In this document: piece after piece, positions 10,152-19,955 of the stretch
Position numbering within the stretch: the first letter of the stretch is position 1
Layout: every line of letters begins with the position of its first letter
DNA from: Rhodoferax sp.
GTDB taxonomy: Bacteria > Pseudomonadota > Gammaproteobacteria > Burkholderiales > Burkholderiaceae_C
NCBI RefSeq assembly: GCF_018063565.1
Contig: NZ_JAGPBB010000009.1
Span: forward strand, 1-64,000
Reading direction: 5' to 3'
DNA: 64,000 nt
Translations under genes and position numbers: made by a program
Notes under the pieces: model-generated
Told to the model about the DNA's origin: nothing
The model's input: only the letters and a program-made list of their open reading frames with translations
Database searches by the model: none

Positions 10152-11228
10152 ATGGCACGCATTGAACTTGATCTGGCCCACGCCTACAAGCCCAACCCCC
10201 GGCAAGACAGCGACTACGCCCTGTTACCTTTACAAATGACGTTTGAAGACGGCGGTGCCTATGCTTTGCTGGGGCCATCGGGTTGTGGCAAGACCACCTT
10301 GCTCAATATCATGTCGGGTTTGCTGGCGCCGTCGCAAGGCCGTGTCCGCTTTGACGGCGTCGACGTCACGCGATCTTCACCGCAGGCGCGCAATATTGCG
10401 CAGGTGTTTCAGTTTCCGGTGATTTACGACACCATGACGGTCGCAGAGAACCTGGCGTTTCCACTGCGTAACCGGCAAGTTCCCAAGGAGGTCATTCACA
10501 AGCGTGTGGGCGAGATCGCCGAGGTGCTGGAGATGAGTGCCCAGCTGAATCAACGCGCCGCCAACCTGGCCGCCGACGAAAAACAGAAAATCTCGCTTGG
10601 TCGTGGCCTGGTGCGACCAGATGTTTCGGCGGTGTTGTTTGATGAGCCGCTGACGGTCATTGATCCGCACTTGAAGTGGCAGCTGCGTCGCAAGATCAAG
10701 CAAATCCACCATGAACTCAAGCTGACGATGATTTACGTCACGCACGATCAGGTTGAGGCACTCACATTTGCAGAGCAAGTGGTGGTGATGACCCGTGGGC
10801 GAGCGGTGCAGGTAGGCACGGCCGCGCAATTGTTTGAGCGGCCGAGCCACACCTTTGTCGGGCACTTTATTGGCTCCCCAGGGATGAATTTTTTACTGGG
10901 TCAAGTGGAGCAGCAGGCGCTGCATCTGGCTGATGTAGTGTTGCCTTTGCCGGCAGGGTTGGCGTTGCCGTCGGGCAGCATCAAGCTTGGTGTGCGTCCC
11001 GAGTATGTGGTGCCGGTGGCACCGCACGCACCGGGCGCCCTGCCGATGACGGTGGTTCAGGTGCAGGATGTGGGAACCCATCTGATGCTCAGCGCCAATT
11101 ATTGCGGCCAAACGATCAAGGCGCGGCTGGCCTCGCACTTGGGGCATTGGACCAGTGGTGACGCGGTGTGGCTGCAGGTTTTGGGTGAACAGACCTGTTT
11201 CTACAAAAATGAGGAGATCGTGGCATGA
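10152..11228 (+). CDS. glpT: Glycerol ABC transporter ATPase GlpT
   Basis: 358 residues from the ATG at 10152, one base after the glpS stop. Walker A GPSGCGKTT and Walker B with DEPLTVIDPHLKWQL are intact, and an H-loop YVTHDQVEA is present. The ABC signature is degenerate: LAADEKQKISLGR stands where LSGGQ belongs. Together with a canonical GlpS this implies one consensus and one degenerate ATP site in the heterodimer. The gene overlaps glpP by 4 bp. Confidence 0.9.
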   Translation: MARIELDLAHAYKPNPRQDSDYALLPLQMTFEDGGAYALLGPSGCGKTTLLNIMSGLLAPSQGRVRFDGVDVTRSSPQARNIAQVFQFPVIYDTMTVAENLAFPLRNRQVPKEVIHKRVGEIAEVLEMSAQLNQRAANLAADEKQKISLGRGLVRPDVSAVLFDEPLTVIDPHLKWQLRRKIKQIHHELKLTMIYVTHDQVEALTFAEQVVVMTRGRAVQVGTAAQLFERPSHTFVGHFIGSPGMNFLLGQVEQQALHLADVVLPLPAGLALPSGSIKLGVRPEYVVPVAPHAPGALPMTVVQVQDVGTHLMLSANYCGQTIKARLASHLGHWTSGDAVWLQVLGEQTCFYKNEEIVA

Positions 11229-12118
11229 GTGTGACCACCAAACCCGTCAATCAGAAAGCCTGGTTTTTGATTCTGCCGGTGCTGCTGTGTGTGGCTTTTT
11301 CGGCGATCTTGCCTTTGATGACGGTGGTGAACTATTCAGTTCAGGACATCATCTCGCCAGAGAGACGCGTGTTTGTCGGGACCGAGTGGTTTGCGGCCAT
11401 CATGCGCGACGAAGAGTTGCATGGTGCCCTGTTGCGGCAACTGACGTATTCTTTCTCGGTGCTGTTGGTTGAATTGCCTTTGGGTATTTTGCTGGCACTG
11501 TCGATGCCCGCCCAGGGGTGGAAGGCGTCTGCAGTGCTGGTGATTGTGTCGCTTTCGCTGCTGATTCCCTGGAATGTGGTGGGCACCATCTGGCAGATTT
11601 TCGGACGCGCCGACATTGGCTTGATGGGGGCGGGCTTGCAAGGCTTGGGCATTGACTACAGCTATACCGGAAATGCCGCTCACGCCTGGGCGACTGTGTT
11701 GCTGATGGATGTGTGGCACTGGACGCCGTTGGTCGCTTTGCTGGGCTATGCCGGGCTGCGCTCCATTCCGGACGCCTATTACCAGGCCGCGAGCATTGAT
11801 GGTGCCAGCAAGTTTGCTGTGTTCTGGTATGTGCAGTTGCCCAAAATGCGTGGGGTGCTGATGATCGCCGTGTTGTTGCGGTTCATGGACAGCTTCATGA
11901 TTTACACCGAACCCTTTGTGTTGACCGGCGGTGGGCCAGGAAACTCGACCACCTTCCTGTCGCAGTTTCTGACACAAAAGGCAGTCGGCCAGTTTGATCT
12001 GGGGCCAGCGGCGGCGTTTTCCCTGATCTACTTCCTGATCATCTTGCTGTTGTGTTTCATTCTGTACAACTGGATGCAGCGCGTAGGCACGCAGGCTAAG
12101 GAGGGCGGCCATGAATAG
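11225..12118 (+). CDS. glpP: Glycerol ABC transporter permease GlpP
   Basis: 297 residues with six predicted membrane segments. The conserved EAA-loop region that contacts the ATPase is IPDAYYQAASIDGASKFAVF. It is a MalF-type inner-membrane permease. ATGA overlap with glpT and an 8 bp overlap with glpQ show tight coupling within the importer operon. Confidence 0.92.
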   Translation: MSVTTKPVNQKAWFLILPVLLCVAFSAILPLMTVVNYSVQDIISPERRVFVGTEWFAAIMRDEELHGALLRQLTYSFSVLLVELPLGILLALSMPAQGWKASAVLVIVSLSLLIPWNVVGTIWQIFGRADIGLMGAGLQGLGIDYSYTGNAAHAWATVLLMDVWHWTPLVALLGYAGLRSIPDAYYQAASIDGASKFAVFWYVQLPKMRGVLMIAVLLRFMDSFMIYTEPFVLTGGGPGNSTTFLSQFLTQKAVGQFDLGPAAAFSLIYFLIILLLCFILYNWMQRVGTQAKEGGHE

Positions 12119-12923
12119 CACGGGTTTTCAGAAGCGAAGCATTTTCTTGCTGGTTTACATAGTGTTTGCGCTGCTTCCGGTGTATTGGATGGTCAATATG
12201 TCGTTCAAGACGAACGATGAGATCCTGGCCAGTTTTTCCTTGTTGCCGCAGCACTTTACCTGGGCCAATTACCGCACCATCCTGACCGACGCCTCGTGGT
12301 ATTCGGGCTATATCAATAGCCTGATTTATGTGGGCATCAACACGGTGATTTCGATCACGGTGGCCTTGCCAGCTGCCTACGCCTTTTCCCGCTATAGTTT
12401 TTTGGGTGACAAGCATGTGTTTTTCTGGCTGCTGACCAATCGCATGACACCGCCGGCAGTGTTTTTGCTGCCGTTCTTTCAGCTCTATACCACGGTGGGG
12501 TTGATGGACACACATCTTGCCGTGGCTCTGGCGCACCTCTTGTTCAATGTGCCGCTGGCGGTCTGGATTCTGGAGGGCTTCATGAGCGGCATTCCGCGCG
12601 AGATTGACGAAACAGCCTATATCGACGGCTATTCCTTTCCGAAGTTTTTTGTCACGATATTTATTCCACTGATCAAAGCGGGTGTTGGAGTGGCTGCTTT
12701 CTTTTGCTTCATGTTCAGTTGGGTCGAGCTGTTACTGGCGCGCACTTTGACCAGCGTCAATGCCAAACCCATTGTGGCGACCATGACACGCACGGTTTCA
12801 GCTTCTGGCATGGACTGGGCCACCTTGGCTGCTGCCGGCGTATTGACGATCGTCCCGGGCGCAATCGTGATCTGGTTTGTCCGCAATTACATCGCCAAGG
12901 GATTCGCGATGGGCCGCGTCTGA
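12111..12923 (+). CDS. glpQ: Glycerol ABC transporter permease GlpQ
   Basis: 270 residues, MalG-type permease with six predicted membrane segments; the EAA loop is IPREIDETAYIDGYSFPKFF. It pairs with GlpP to form the membrane channel. The symbol follows the rhizobial importer nomenclature and must not be confused with the E. coli glpQ phosphodiesterase. Confidence 0.92.
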   Translation: MNSTGFQKRSIFLLVYIVFALLPVYWMVNMSFKTNDEILASFSLLPQHFTWANYRTILTDASWYSGYINSLIYVGINTVISITVALPAAYAFSRYSFLGDKHVFFWLLTNRMTPPAVFLLPFFQLYTTVGLMDTHLAVALAHLLFNVPLAVWILEGFMSGIPREIDETAYIDGYSFPKFFVTIFIPLIKAGVGVAAFFCFMFSWVELLLARTLTSVNAKPIVATMTRTVSASGMDWATLAAAGVLTIVPGAIVIWFVRNYIAKGFAMGRV

Positions 12924-12968
12924 GGCCTTGCCAAACGTCGCGCGAATTCAACCAAATGGGGGTCTCGA

Positions 12969-13277
12969 ATGTTTGAATGGATGGCTTGGACAACGCCCGT
13001 GGCGGTTTTTTTTCTCTGCATCGGGCTGATGCTGGGCGTTATGACGGTCTGGGAAATGAAGTCGCCCACCAGCATGCGGCGCGGGTTTTTGCCGATCGAG
13101 ACCACGCGAGGTGACCGGTTGTTCATCGGACTGCTCTCGGCCGCCTACGTCAACCTGATTTTTGTCGGTATCAGCGGGAAACTGGTCGTCTGGATGGAAC
13201 TTGAGTCAGAGCCGTCGATTTGGATCAGTTTTGTGTTGTCGATGGCTTTGTTGGTGCTGATCATGCGTAAAGGCTAG
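12969..13277 (+). CDS. glpU: Small membrane protein GlpU (DUF2160)
   Basis: 102 residues with three likely transmembrane stretches (residues about 6-26, 52-70 and 80-98). This DUF2160 family accompanies glycerol ABC importers between permease and binding-protein genes, as here. Its role is unknown; assembly or accessory subunit is the usual guess. It is 45 bp after glpQ. Confidence 0.82.
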   Translation: MFEWMAWTTPVAVFFLCIGLMLGVMTVWEMKSPTSMRRGFLPIETTRGDRLFIGLLSAAYVNLIFVGISGKLVVWMELESEPSIWISFVLSMALLVLIMRKG

Positions 13278-13359
13278 TGTGTTCAAGGATCGGCTTTTTG
13301 TTCCCCGGAGCCGAATTTTCCTTTGAAACCGGGGGCTCAATGACTAAAGGAGATTCAAC

Positions 13360-15090
13360 ATGAAGTTGCGGTACACCGCATTGTCGGCCGCTATTGCCTG
13401 CGCGCTGACCAGTCACGGCTGGGCAGATGAGGCATCGGCCAAGAAGTGGATTGATAGCGAATTTCAGCCCTCAACCCTTTCCAAAGACCAGCAAGCAGCG
13501 GAAATGAAGTGGTTCATCGACGCCGCCAAGAAACTGCAGGCCAAAGGTGTGAAGGAAATTTCAGTTGTTTCTGAGACGATCACCACGCACGAGTATGAAT
13601 CGAAGACGCTTGCCAAGGCTTTTGCTGAAATCACGGGCATTGTCGTGAAGCATGACCTGATTCAGGAAGGTGACGTGGTTGAAAAGCTGCAGACTTCGAT
13701 GCAGTCAGGCAAGTCAATTTACGACGGTTGGATCACCGATTCGGATCTGATTGGTACCCACTATCGGTATGGGAAGATTCTGAACTTGACCGATTACATG
13801 AGCGGCAGCGGCAAGGAATGGACCAATCCGGGGCTTGATCTGAAGGACTTCATCGGCACCAGCTTTACCACCGCGCCAGACAAAAAGATGTACCAGCTGC
13901 CTGACCAGCAGTTTGCCAATCTGTACTGGTTCCGTGCCGACTTGTTTGCGCGCCAGGATCTGAAAGACAAGTTCAAGGCCAAATACGGCTACGACCTGGG
14001 CGTGCCACTCAATTGGAGCGCCTACGAGGACATCGCCGCATTTTTCAGTGAAGACGTGAAAACCATCGATGGCAAGCCAATTTATGGGCACATGGATTAC
14101 GGCAAGAAAGACCCGTCACTCGGCTGGCGCTTCACGGATGCGTGGTTGTCAATGGCGGGTACGGCGGATATTGGCATTCCCAACGGCAAACCGGTGGACG
14201 AATGGGGTATTCGGGCATCGGCAGATGGTTGTAACCCGCAGGGAGCGTCGACCGCACGCGGGGGCGCAACCAATTCACCCGCAGCCGTCTATGCGCTAAC
14301 CAAGTACATCGACTGGATGAAGAAGTACTCACCCAAGGAAGCCATTGGCATGACTTTTGGTGAGGCCGGACCGGTGCCCGCGCAGGGGCAGATTGCTCAG
14401 CAGATTTTCTGGTACACCGCGTTCACGGCGGACATGATCAAACCGGGCTTGCCGGTGGTCAATGCCGACGGAACTCCGAAGTGGCGTATGGCACCCGGCC
14501 CCAATGGCCCCTACTGGAAACAGGGCATGCAGAATGGCTACCAGGACGTTGGTTCATGGACCTTCTTCAAGAATCACGATGCCAACAAGGTGGCTGCCGC
14601 CTGGCTTTATGCGCAGTTCGTGACGGCGAAGTCGACCTCGTTGAAGAAGACCATTGTGGGCTTGACCCCGATTCGTGAGTCAGACATTCAGTCCAAAGCG
14701 ATGACCGACATGGCACCCAAGCTCGGCGGACTGGTTGAGTTTTATCGCAGTCCGGCGCGAGTCGCCTGGACCCCAACTGGTACCAATGTGCCTGATTATC
14801 CAAAGCTGGCGCAGCTATGGTGGAAGAATGTGGCGGTTGCCGTCACTGGCGAAAAAACACCACAGGCAGCGATGGACAATCTGGCCAACGAGATGGATGA
14901 CGTGATGGCTCGGCTGGAGCGTTCCGGCATGGCCGTGTGCGCGCCCAAGCTCAATGCCAAGGGCGATCCGGGCAAATGGCTCAGTGACAAGGGTGCGCCA
15001 TGGAAGAAATTGGCAAACGAGAAGCCAAAGGGAGAGACGATTGCCTACGACACACTGCTGAGTGCATGGAAGAATGGCAAAGTTCGCTGA
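13360..15090 (+). CDS. glpV: Glycerol-binding periplasmic protein GlpV
   Basis: 576 residues, long for a solute-binding protein but normal for this importer. A Sec signal peptide (MKLRYTALSAAIACALTSHGWA, cleavage about residue 22) precedes the mature domain. It captures glycerol in the periplasm for GlpPQST. AAAGGAG precedes the ATG. An imperfect hairpin (TCGGCT...AGCCGA) in the 82 bp gap before it may help set the higher expression that binding proteins need. Confidence 0.9.
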   Translation: MKLRYTALSAAIACALTSHGWADEASAKKWIDSEFQPSTLSKDQQAAEMKWFIDAAKKLQAKGVKEISVVSETITTHEYESKTLAKAFAEITGIVVKHDLIQEGDVVEKLQTSMQSGKSIYDGWITDSDLIGTHYRYGKILNLTDYMSGSGKEWTNPGLDLKDFIGTSFTTAPDKKMYQLPDQQFANLYWFRADLFARQDLKDKFKAKYGYDLGVPLNWSAYEDIAAFFSEDVKTIDGKPIYGHMDYGKKDPSLGWRFTDAWLSMAGTADIGIPNGKPVDEWGIRASADGCNPQGASTARGGATNSPAAVYALTKYIDWMKKYSPKEAIGMTFGEAGPVPAQGQIAQQIFWYTAFTADMIKPGLPVVNADGTPKWRMAPGPNGPYWKQGMQNGYQDVGSWTFFKNHDANKVAAAWLYAQFVTAKSTSLKKTIVGLTPIRESDIQSKAMTDMAPKLGGLVEFYRSPARVAWTPTGTNVPDYPKLAQLWWKNVAVAVTGEKTPQAAMDNLANEMDDVMARLERSGMAVCAPKLNAKGDPGKWLSDKGAPWKKLANEKPKGETIAYDTLLSAWKNGKVR

Positions 15091-15123
15091 TTGACGGCTT
15101 GATTTTTTTGCCCGTCTGACGGT

Positions 15124-15152
15124 GGCCGTGTCGGCAGATTTGTCGCACGGCC
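15124..15152 (+). terminator. Hairpin between glpV and glpD
   Basis: GGCCGTG and CACGGCC form a 7-bp stem around a 15-base loop, without a strong T-run. It is more likely an mRNA-stabilising or partial attenuation element than a full terminator, since glpD follows on the same strand. Confidence 0.35.
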
Positions 15153-15219
15153 ATTGGTCTTTCATGCGTGGCTGCTTGTGGACCGAAGAAACTGCAATTG
15201 GGAAAGCGGGGCTTTACTT

Positions 15220-16821
15220 ATGACTATAGAGTGTGTCATACCAACGATGACCCGGCGCGCCGACTTGATGTCAAGCCTGGCCGAACCACGTCGATACGAC
15301 ATGATCGTGGTCGGCGGTGGTGCGACAGGCCTGGGCGTGGCACTGGACGCCGCCGTGCGGGGGCTGAGCGTGGTATTGATCGATTCGCATGATTTTGCCC
15401 ATGGGACTTCCTCACGTTCTACCAAACTGGTACATGGCGGGGTGCGCTATTTGGCCCAAGGCAATATTGCGCTGGTGCAGGAGGCGTTGCGTGAGCGCGC
15501 CATTGTGTTGAAGAACGCGCCTTATGTGGCGCAGCCGCTGGCCTTTGTCATGCCGACCTATCACTGGTGGGATGCGCCATTTTTCGGCGCCGGCCTGAAG
15601 ATGTATGACCTGCTCGCCGGGCGTGCTGGTTTGGGTCGAACCGAAATGCTGGGTCGTGGTGAAACCCTTGAATACCTGCCGACCCTTCGCGCCAAAGGCT
15701 TGTCCGGTGGGGTTAAGTATTGGGATGGTCAGTTCAACGATGCCCGCCTGGCGCTGGCGCTGGCGCGAACCGCAGCCGCGCGTGGTGCCCTTTTGGTGAA
15801 CTACTGCCAGGCCACTGGCTTGCAATATTCGCAAGGAAAAGTGGCGGGCGTACTGTGCGAAGATACCTTGACAGGTGCGCAGCATACGCTTTCCAGCGCG
15901 TGTGTGGTTAATGCCACCGGGGTGTGGGTGGACGAATTGCGCCAGAAAGACGGGCTGGCAGTCCCTGAGCCCGACGGGGAAGCGACGGAGCCGCTGGTGG
16001 CGCCTAGCCAGGGGGTTCATATGGTGGTGGACCGTGAGTTTCTTGGCTCCGAGACCGCGCTGATTGTGCCCAAGACCGCTGATGGCCGAGTGCTCTTCGC
16101 TGTGCCGTGGTTGGGGAAAGTCATTTTGGGCACAACGGACACGCCACGTCAGGATCTGAGCCGTGAGCCCCTGCCTTTCGATCATGAAATTGACTTTATA
16201 TTGAAAGAGGCAGCCCGCTACTTGCGTCTGGCGCCAAAGCGCAGCGATGTCAGGAGCGTATGGGTTGGGTTGCGCCCTTTGGTCAAGCCGCCACAGCATG
16301 CCGGTCACAAAACCAAATCGATCAGCCGCGAGCACACCATTCTCACCAGTCAAAGCGGGTTGGTGACGGTGACCGGCGGCAAATGGACAACCTACCGCGC
16401 CATGGCGGAGGATGTGATCGAAAAGTGCGAACAAAGTGGGTTGATCGGCCGCACTCGTAAAGGGTTGACGGAGTCGCTGCCCTTGGTGGGCGTCGGCAAC
16501 ACCGCAATGCCGACCTGGTCGCTGGCGCTCGCACCCGGGTGGCACTCCTATGGTGCAGAGCAGGACTTTGTCAAAACGTTGCCAGGGGCAGGAGAAGAGA
16601 TTTGCGCTGGATTGACCGTGGCGATGGTGCGCTTTGCCGCAAGATACGAGTATGCGCTGACGGTAGAAGATGTGCTGGCCCGTCGCTCGCGCTGCCTGTT
16701 TCTGGATGCCCGACTGGCCAGCGCTGTCGCGCATCGGGTGGGCGACATCCTGATGCAGGAAACCAACACTGACCCCAAAACAGAGGCGTTCCTGACGCTT
16801 GCGAACCAATATGTTTTGTAG
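15220..16821 (+). CDS. glpD: Aerobic glycerol-3-phosphate dehydrogenase
   Basis: 533 residues from the ATG at 15220. The FAD site MIVVGGGATGLGVALDAAVR lies near residue 28, and typical segments follow: HGTSSRSTKLVHGGVRYL, NATGVWVDELR, WVGLRPLV and TVTGGKWTTYRAMAEDV. It oxidises glycerol-3-phosphate to dihydroxyacetone phosphate and feeds electrons to quinone at the membrane. The start is uncertain: in-frame ATGs at 15247 and 15268 would shorten a variable N-terminus, and none has a strong ribosome site. Confidence 0.93.
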   Translation: MTIECVIPTMTRRADLMSSLAEPRRYDMIVVGGGATGLGVALDAAVRGLSVVLIDSHDFAHGTSSRSTKLVHGGVRYLAQGNIALVQEALRERAIVLKNAPYVAQPLAFVMPTYHWWDAPFFGAGLKMYDLLAGRAGLGRTEMLGRGETLEYLPTLRAKGLSGGVKYWDGQFNDARLALALARTAAARGALLVNYCQATGLQYSQGKVAGVLCEDTLTGAQHTLSSACVVNATGVWVDELRQKDGLAVPEPDGEATEPLVAPSQGVHMVVDREFLGSETALIVPKTADGRVLFAVPWLGKVILGTTDTPRQDLSREPLPFDHEIDFILKEAARYLRLAPKRSDVRSVWVGLRPLVKPPQHAGHKTKSISREHTILTSQSGLVTVTGGKWTTYRAMAEDVIEKCEQSGLIGRTRKGLTESLPLVGVGNTAMPTWSLALAPGWHSYGAEQDFVKTLPGAGEEICAGLTVAMVRFAARYEYALTVEDVLARRSRCLFLDARLASAVAHRVGDILMQETNTDPKTEAFLTLANQYVL

Positions 16822-16835
16822 TTTGATGAAATCCT

Positions 16836-16864
16836 TTGACCAGTCTGTGTTTTCAGTGCATAAT
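16836..16864 (+). promoter_or_regulatory. Sigma-70 promoter of the spc ribosomal operon
   Basis: TTGACC at 16836-16841 and CATAAT at 16859-16864 are separated by exactly 17 bp, a near-consensus pair. The predicted start near 16871 gives a 5' leader of about 160 nt before rplN, containing a small CGCTT/AAGCG hairpin. It explains expression of rplN onward without the S10 operon, which is not present upstream. Confidence 0.7.
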
Positions 16865-17033
16865 GCAGCGCTTCGCTTGAAAAAAGCGTTGAATGTGATT
16901 TAGCGAACTATGTCCGCCCAAAGCTTTCAGTGTGAGTGGTTCATGCTGAGGGTGACGGGCCCAAGACTGACCGGAATATAAGTGCTGCCTCAGGGTTGGC
17001 CTTTGTTTTTGGTGCAAGTTGGGAATTAAACAA

Positions 17034-17402
17034 ATGATCCAAACCGAATCTCGACTAGAAGTCGCCGATAACACTGGCGCAAAGTCCGTTCTGTGCATCA
17101 AGGTGCTCGGCGGATCCAAGCGTCGCTACGCCAGCGTTGGCGACATTATCAAAGTAAGTATCAAAGAGGCTGCGCCACGTGGTCGCGTCAAAAAAGGCGA
17201 TGTGTACAGCGCTGTAGTCGTGCGTACGGCCAAGGGCATTCGTCGCAATGATGGTTCGCTGGTTAAGTTTGATGGCAATGCCGCAGTGTTGCTGAATGCC
17301 AAGTTGGAGCCGATCGGCACACGTATTTTTGGACCGGTGACGCGTGAGTTGCGCACTGAAAAGTTCATGAAGATCGTGTCCTTGGCGCCTGAAGTTTTGT
17401 AA
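17034..17402 (+). CDS. rplN: 50S ribosomal protein L14
   Basis: 122 residues, full length, starting [23 protein letters not shown] five codons upstream is in frame but not used by the family. It binds 23S rRNA at the subunit interface. It is the first gene of the spc operon here, directly behind its promoter; rpsQ, rpmC and rplP, which usually precede it, are absent from the window. Confidence 0.98.
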   Translation: MIQTESRLEVADNTGAKSVLCIKVLGGSKRRYASVGDIIKVSIKEAAPRGRVKKGDVYSAVVVRTAKGIRRNDGSLVKFDGNAAVLLNAKLEPIGTRIFGPVTRELRTEKFMKIVSLAPEVL

Positions 17403-17411
17403 GGACATCTC

Positions 17412-17732
17412 ATGAACAAAATTCGCAAAGGCGATGATGTCATCGTGCTCGCAGGGCGTGACAAAGGTAAGCGTGGCAAGGTAAGCCTGCGTAAAGATGA
17501 CTCCCATCTGGTGGTCGAGGGTGTCAATCTGGTCAAAAAACATGCCAAGCCAAATCCCATGAAGGGTGAGGCGGGTGGCATTGTTGAAAAAACCATGCCG
17601 ATACACCAGTCCAATGTGGCAATTTTCAATGCGGCCACGGGCAAGGCGGACCGGGTGGGTGTCAAAGTGTTGGCTGATGGCAAGCGCGTTCGCGTCTACA
17701 AGTCCAGCGGCGAAGAAATCAAGGTGGCATGA
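17412..17732 (+). CDS. rplX: 50S ribosomal protein L24
   Basis: 106 residues with the KOW motif in [19 protein letters not shown] at the N-terminus. It is an early assembly initiator of the large subunit. Second gene of the spc operon, 9 bp after rplN. Confidence 0.98.
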   Translation: MNKIRKGDDVIVLAGRDKGKRGKVSLRKDDSHLVVEGVNLVKKHAKPNPMKGEAGGIVEKTMPIHQSNVAIFNAATGKADRVGVKVLADGKRVRVYKSSGEEIKVA

Positions 17733-17734
17733 AC

Positions 17735-18274
17735 ATGGCTCGTTTGCAAGAACTCTACCGCGACAAACTCGCGCCCGAACTGATCGCCAAGTTTGGCTAC
17801 AAGTCACCGATGCAGGTGCCGCGTATGACCAAGATCACACTCAATATGGGTGTGAGTGAGGCGGTTGCTGACAAGAAGGTGATGGATCATGCGGTTGCGG
17901 ATCTGACCAAGATTGCAGGGCAAAAACCCGTGGTCACAATGTCCAAGAAGGCGATTGCGGGCTTCAAGATCCGTGAAAATCAGGCCATTGGTTGCATGGT
18001 GACGCTGCGTGGCGCGCAAATGTACGAATTCTTGGACCGCTTTGTCACTGTGGCTCTGCCGCGTGTGCGAGATTTCCGGGGGATATCCGGGCGCGCTTTT
18101 GATGGCCGCGGCAATTACAACATTGGCGTCAAAGAGCAAATCATTTTCCCTGAGATTGAATACGACAAGGTGGATGCCTTGCGTGGTCTCAATATCAGTA
18201 TCACGACCACGGCCAAGACCGACGACGAGTGCAAAGCGCTTCTGGCCGGCTTCCGTTTTCCCTTCAAGAACTGA
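17735..18274 (+). CDS. rplE: 50S ribosomal protein L5
   Basis: 179 residues from the ATG at 17735 ([16 protein letters not shown]). A second ATG two codons earlier overlaps the rplX stop, but the AAGGTGG ribosome site is better spaced for 17735. It binds 5S rRNA. The [19 protein letters not shown] segment is characteristic. Confidence 0.97.
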   Translation: MARLQELYRDKLAPELIAKFGYKSPMQVPRMTKITLNMGVSEAVADKKVMDHAVADLTKIAGQKPVVTMSKKAIAGFKIRENQAIGCMVTLRGAQMYEFLDRFVTVALPRVRDFRGISGRAFDGRGNYNIGVKEQIIFPEIEYDKVDALRGLNISITTTAKTDDECKALLAGFRFPFKN

Positions 18275-18282
18275 GGTGATCT

Positions 18283-18588
18283 GTGGCTAAGATGGCTTTG
18301 ATCGAACGCGAACTCAAACGCGACAAACTGGTTGCCAAGTACGCAAAAAAACATGCGGAACTGAAGGCGATCTCTAAGGATGCCAAGCGCACCGAGGACG
18401 AGCGCGCTGCCGCTCGTCTGGGCTTGCAAATGTTGCCTCGCAACGCCAACCCGACGCGTCAGCGCAACCGCTGCGAAATCACGGGGCGCCCCCGTGGAAC
18501 TTTTGCGCACTTCGGCTTGGCACGCGCCAAGATTCGTGAAATGGCCTTTGCCGGTGAGATTCCAGGCATTGTCAAGGCTAGCTGGTAA
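18283..18588 (+). CDS. rpsN: 30S ribosomal protein S14
   Basis: 101 residues starting at GTG ([16 protein letters not shown]) after GAGGTGAT. It is the long, zinc-free type: no CxxC pairs are present, and it ends [19 protein letters not shown]. It is needed for head assembly of the small subunit. Confidence 0.97.
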   Translation: MAKMALIERELKRDKLVAKYAKKHAELKAISKDAKRTEDERAAARLGLQMLPRNANPTRQRNRCEITGRPRGTFAHFGLARAKIREMAFAGEIPGIVKASW

Positions 18589-18605
18589 GCGGCAGGAGAC
18601 AAGAT

Positions 18606-19001
18606 ATGAGTATGAGTGATCCCATTGCCGACCTCCTGACCCGCATTCGCAATGCGCAGATGGTTGCCAAAGCGTCGGTGCGTGTCCCGTCTTCCAAGGT
18701 GAAGGTGGCGATCGTCCAAGTATTGAAGGACGAAGGTTATATCGATGATTTCAAGGTCAACGCCGTCAATGGTGTTTCGGAGCTTGAGATAGCCCTTAAA
18801 TACTATGCAGGTCGCCCGGTCATTGAGCGTATCGAGCGAGTCAGTCGCCCTGGTCTGCGGGTGTACCGTGGTAGCGGTGCCATTCCGCAGGTTCAAAACG
18901 GGCTGGGCGTGGCTATCGTGACCACACCCAAAGGTGTGATGACCGACCGCAAAGCGCGCGCCACAGGTGTTGGCGGTGAAGTGCTTTGTTACGTCGCTTA
19001 A
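18606..19001 (+). CDS. rpsH: 30S ribosomal protein S8
   Basis: 131 residues, full length, beginning [18 protein letters not shown]. It binds the central domain of 16S rRNA; in E. coli it also represses the spc operon at the L5 mRNA. The C-terminal STRD-like segment reads [20 protein letters not shown]. Confidence 0.97.
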   Translation: MSMSDPIADLLTRIRNAQMVAKASVRVPSSKVKVAIVQVLKDEGYIDDFKVNAVNGVSELEIALKYYAGRPVIERIERVSRPGLRVYRGSGAIPQVQNGLGVAIVTTPKGVMTDRKARATGVGGEVLCYVA

Positions 19002-19026
19002 AGCGTGACATTCAGGAGAACTACAA

Positions 19027-19560
19027 ATGTCCCGTATTGGTAAATTACCCGTTGTTATCCCTGCCGGTGTCGAAGTTTCGGTGGGTGAGCAGAATTTGAG
19101 CATCAAAGGCGCTGGTGGCCTGTTGCTGGTGCCACAAAGCAGTTTGGTTGCGGTGTCGAGTGACGCTGGCAAACTGAGTTTTGTTGCCACCAATGACACC
19201 CGTGCCGCTGATGCCATGACTGGCACCATGCGTCAGTTGGTCAATAACATGGTGATTGGTGTCACCAAGGGTTTCGAGAAGAAGCTGAACTTGATCGGTG
19301 TTGGCTACAAAGCGCAAGCCCAAGGCAACAAACTGAATCTCGCGGTTGGCTATTCGCACCCGGTCAACAAAGATATGCCAGAAGGCATCACGGTGACAAC
19401 TCCAACGCCGACTGAAATTGTGATCAAGGGTGCCGATCGGCAGCGTGTTGGTCAGGTGGCTGCTGAGATCCGTGCGATTCGTCCTCCTGAGCCGTACAAA
19501 GGCAAGGGTATTCGCTACTCGGACGAAAAAGTGGTTATCAAAGAAACCAAGAAGAAATAA
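19027..19560 (+). CDS. rplF: 50S ribosomal protein L6
   Basis: 177 residues, full length, [19 protein letters not shown] at the start and [16 protein letters not shown] near the C-terminus. It lies near the factor-binding site of the large subunit. AGGAG precedes ATG. Confidence 0.98.
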   Translation: MSRIGKLPVVIPAGVEVSVGEQNLSIKGAGGLLLVPQSSLVAVSSDAGKLSFVATNDTRAADAMTGTMRQLVNNMVIGVTKGFEKKLNLIGVGYKAQAQGNKLNLAVGYSHPVNKDMPEGITVTTPTPTEIVIKGADRQRVGQVAAEIRAIRPPEPYKGKGIRYSDEKVVIKETKKK

Positions 19561-19571
19561 GGGGCTGCAGC

Positions 19572-19937
19572 ATGTTGAACAAAAAAGAACAGCGTCTTCG
19601 TCGGGCTCGCCAGACTCGCATTCGCATCGCCAATCAGGGTGTCGCCCGGTTGACGGTGAATCGTACCAATCTGCACATCTATGCCAGCGTTATTTCCGGA
19701 GACGGTGCGCGTGTTCTGGCAACGGCTTCCACAGCAGAGGCAGAGGTTCGTGCAGCGCTGGGTGGTTCTGGCAAAGGTGGCAATGTCGCCGCGGCTCAGG
19801 TGATTGGCAAGCGGGTTGCTGAGAAGGCCAAGGCTGTCGGCGTTGAAAAAGTGGCGTTTGATCGCGCTGGCTTTGCGTACCATGGCCGCGTCAAGGCGCT
19901 GGCAGATTCGGCACGTGAAGCTGGCTTGCAGTTCTAA
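19572..19937 (+). CDS. rplR: 50S ribosomal protein L18
   Basis: 121 residues; [20 protein letters not shown] start and [20 protein letters not shown] end are typical. It binds 5S rRNA together with L5. 11 bp after rplF. Confidence 0.98.
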   Translation: MLNKKEQRLRRARQTRIRIANQGVARLTVNRTNLHIYASVISGDGARVLATASTAEAEVRAALGGSGKGGNVAAAQVIGKRVAEKAKAVGVEKVAFDRAGFAYHGRVKALADSAREAGLQF

Positions 19938-19955
19938 GCAGATCGGAAACTAAAG

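Noticed and set aside
15412..16809. 465-codon minus-strand frame opposite glpD
   Set aside because: Antisense shadow with no domain; glpD carries all family motifs.
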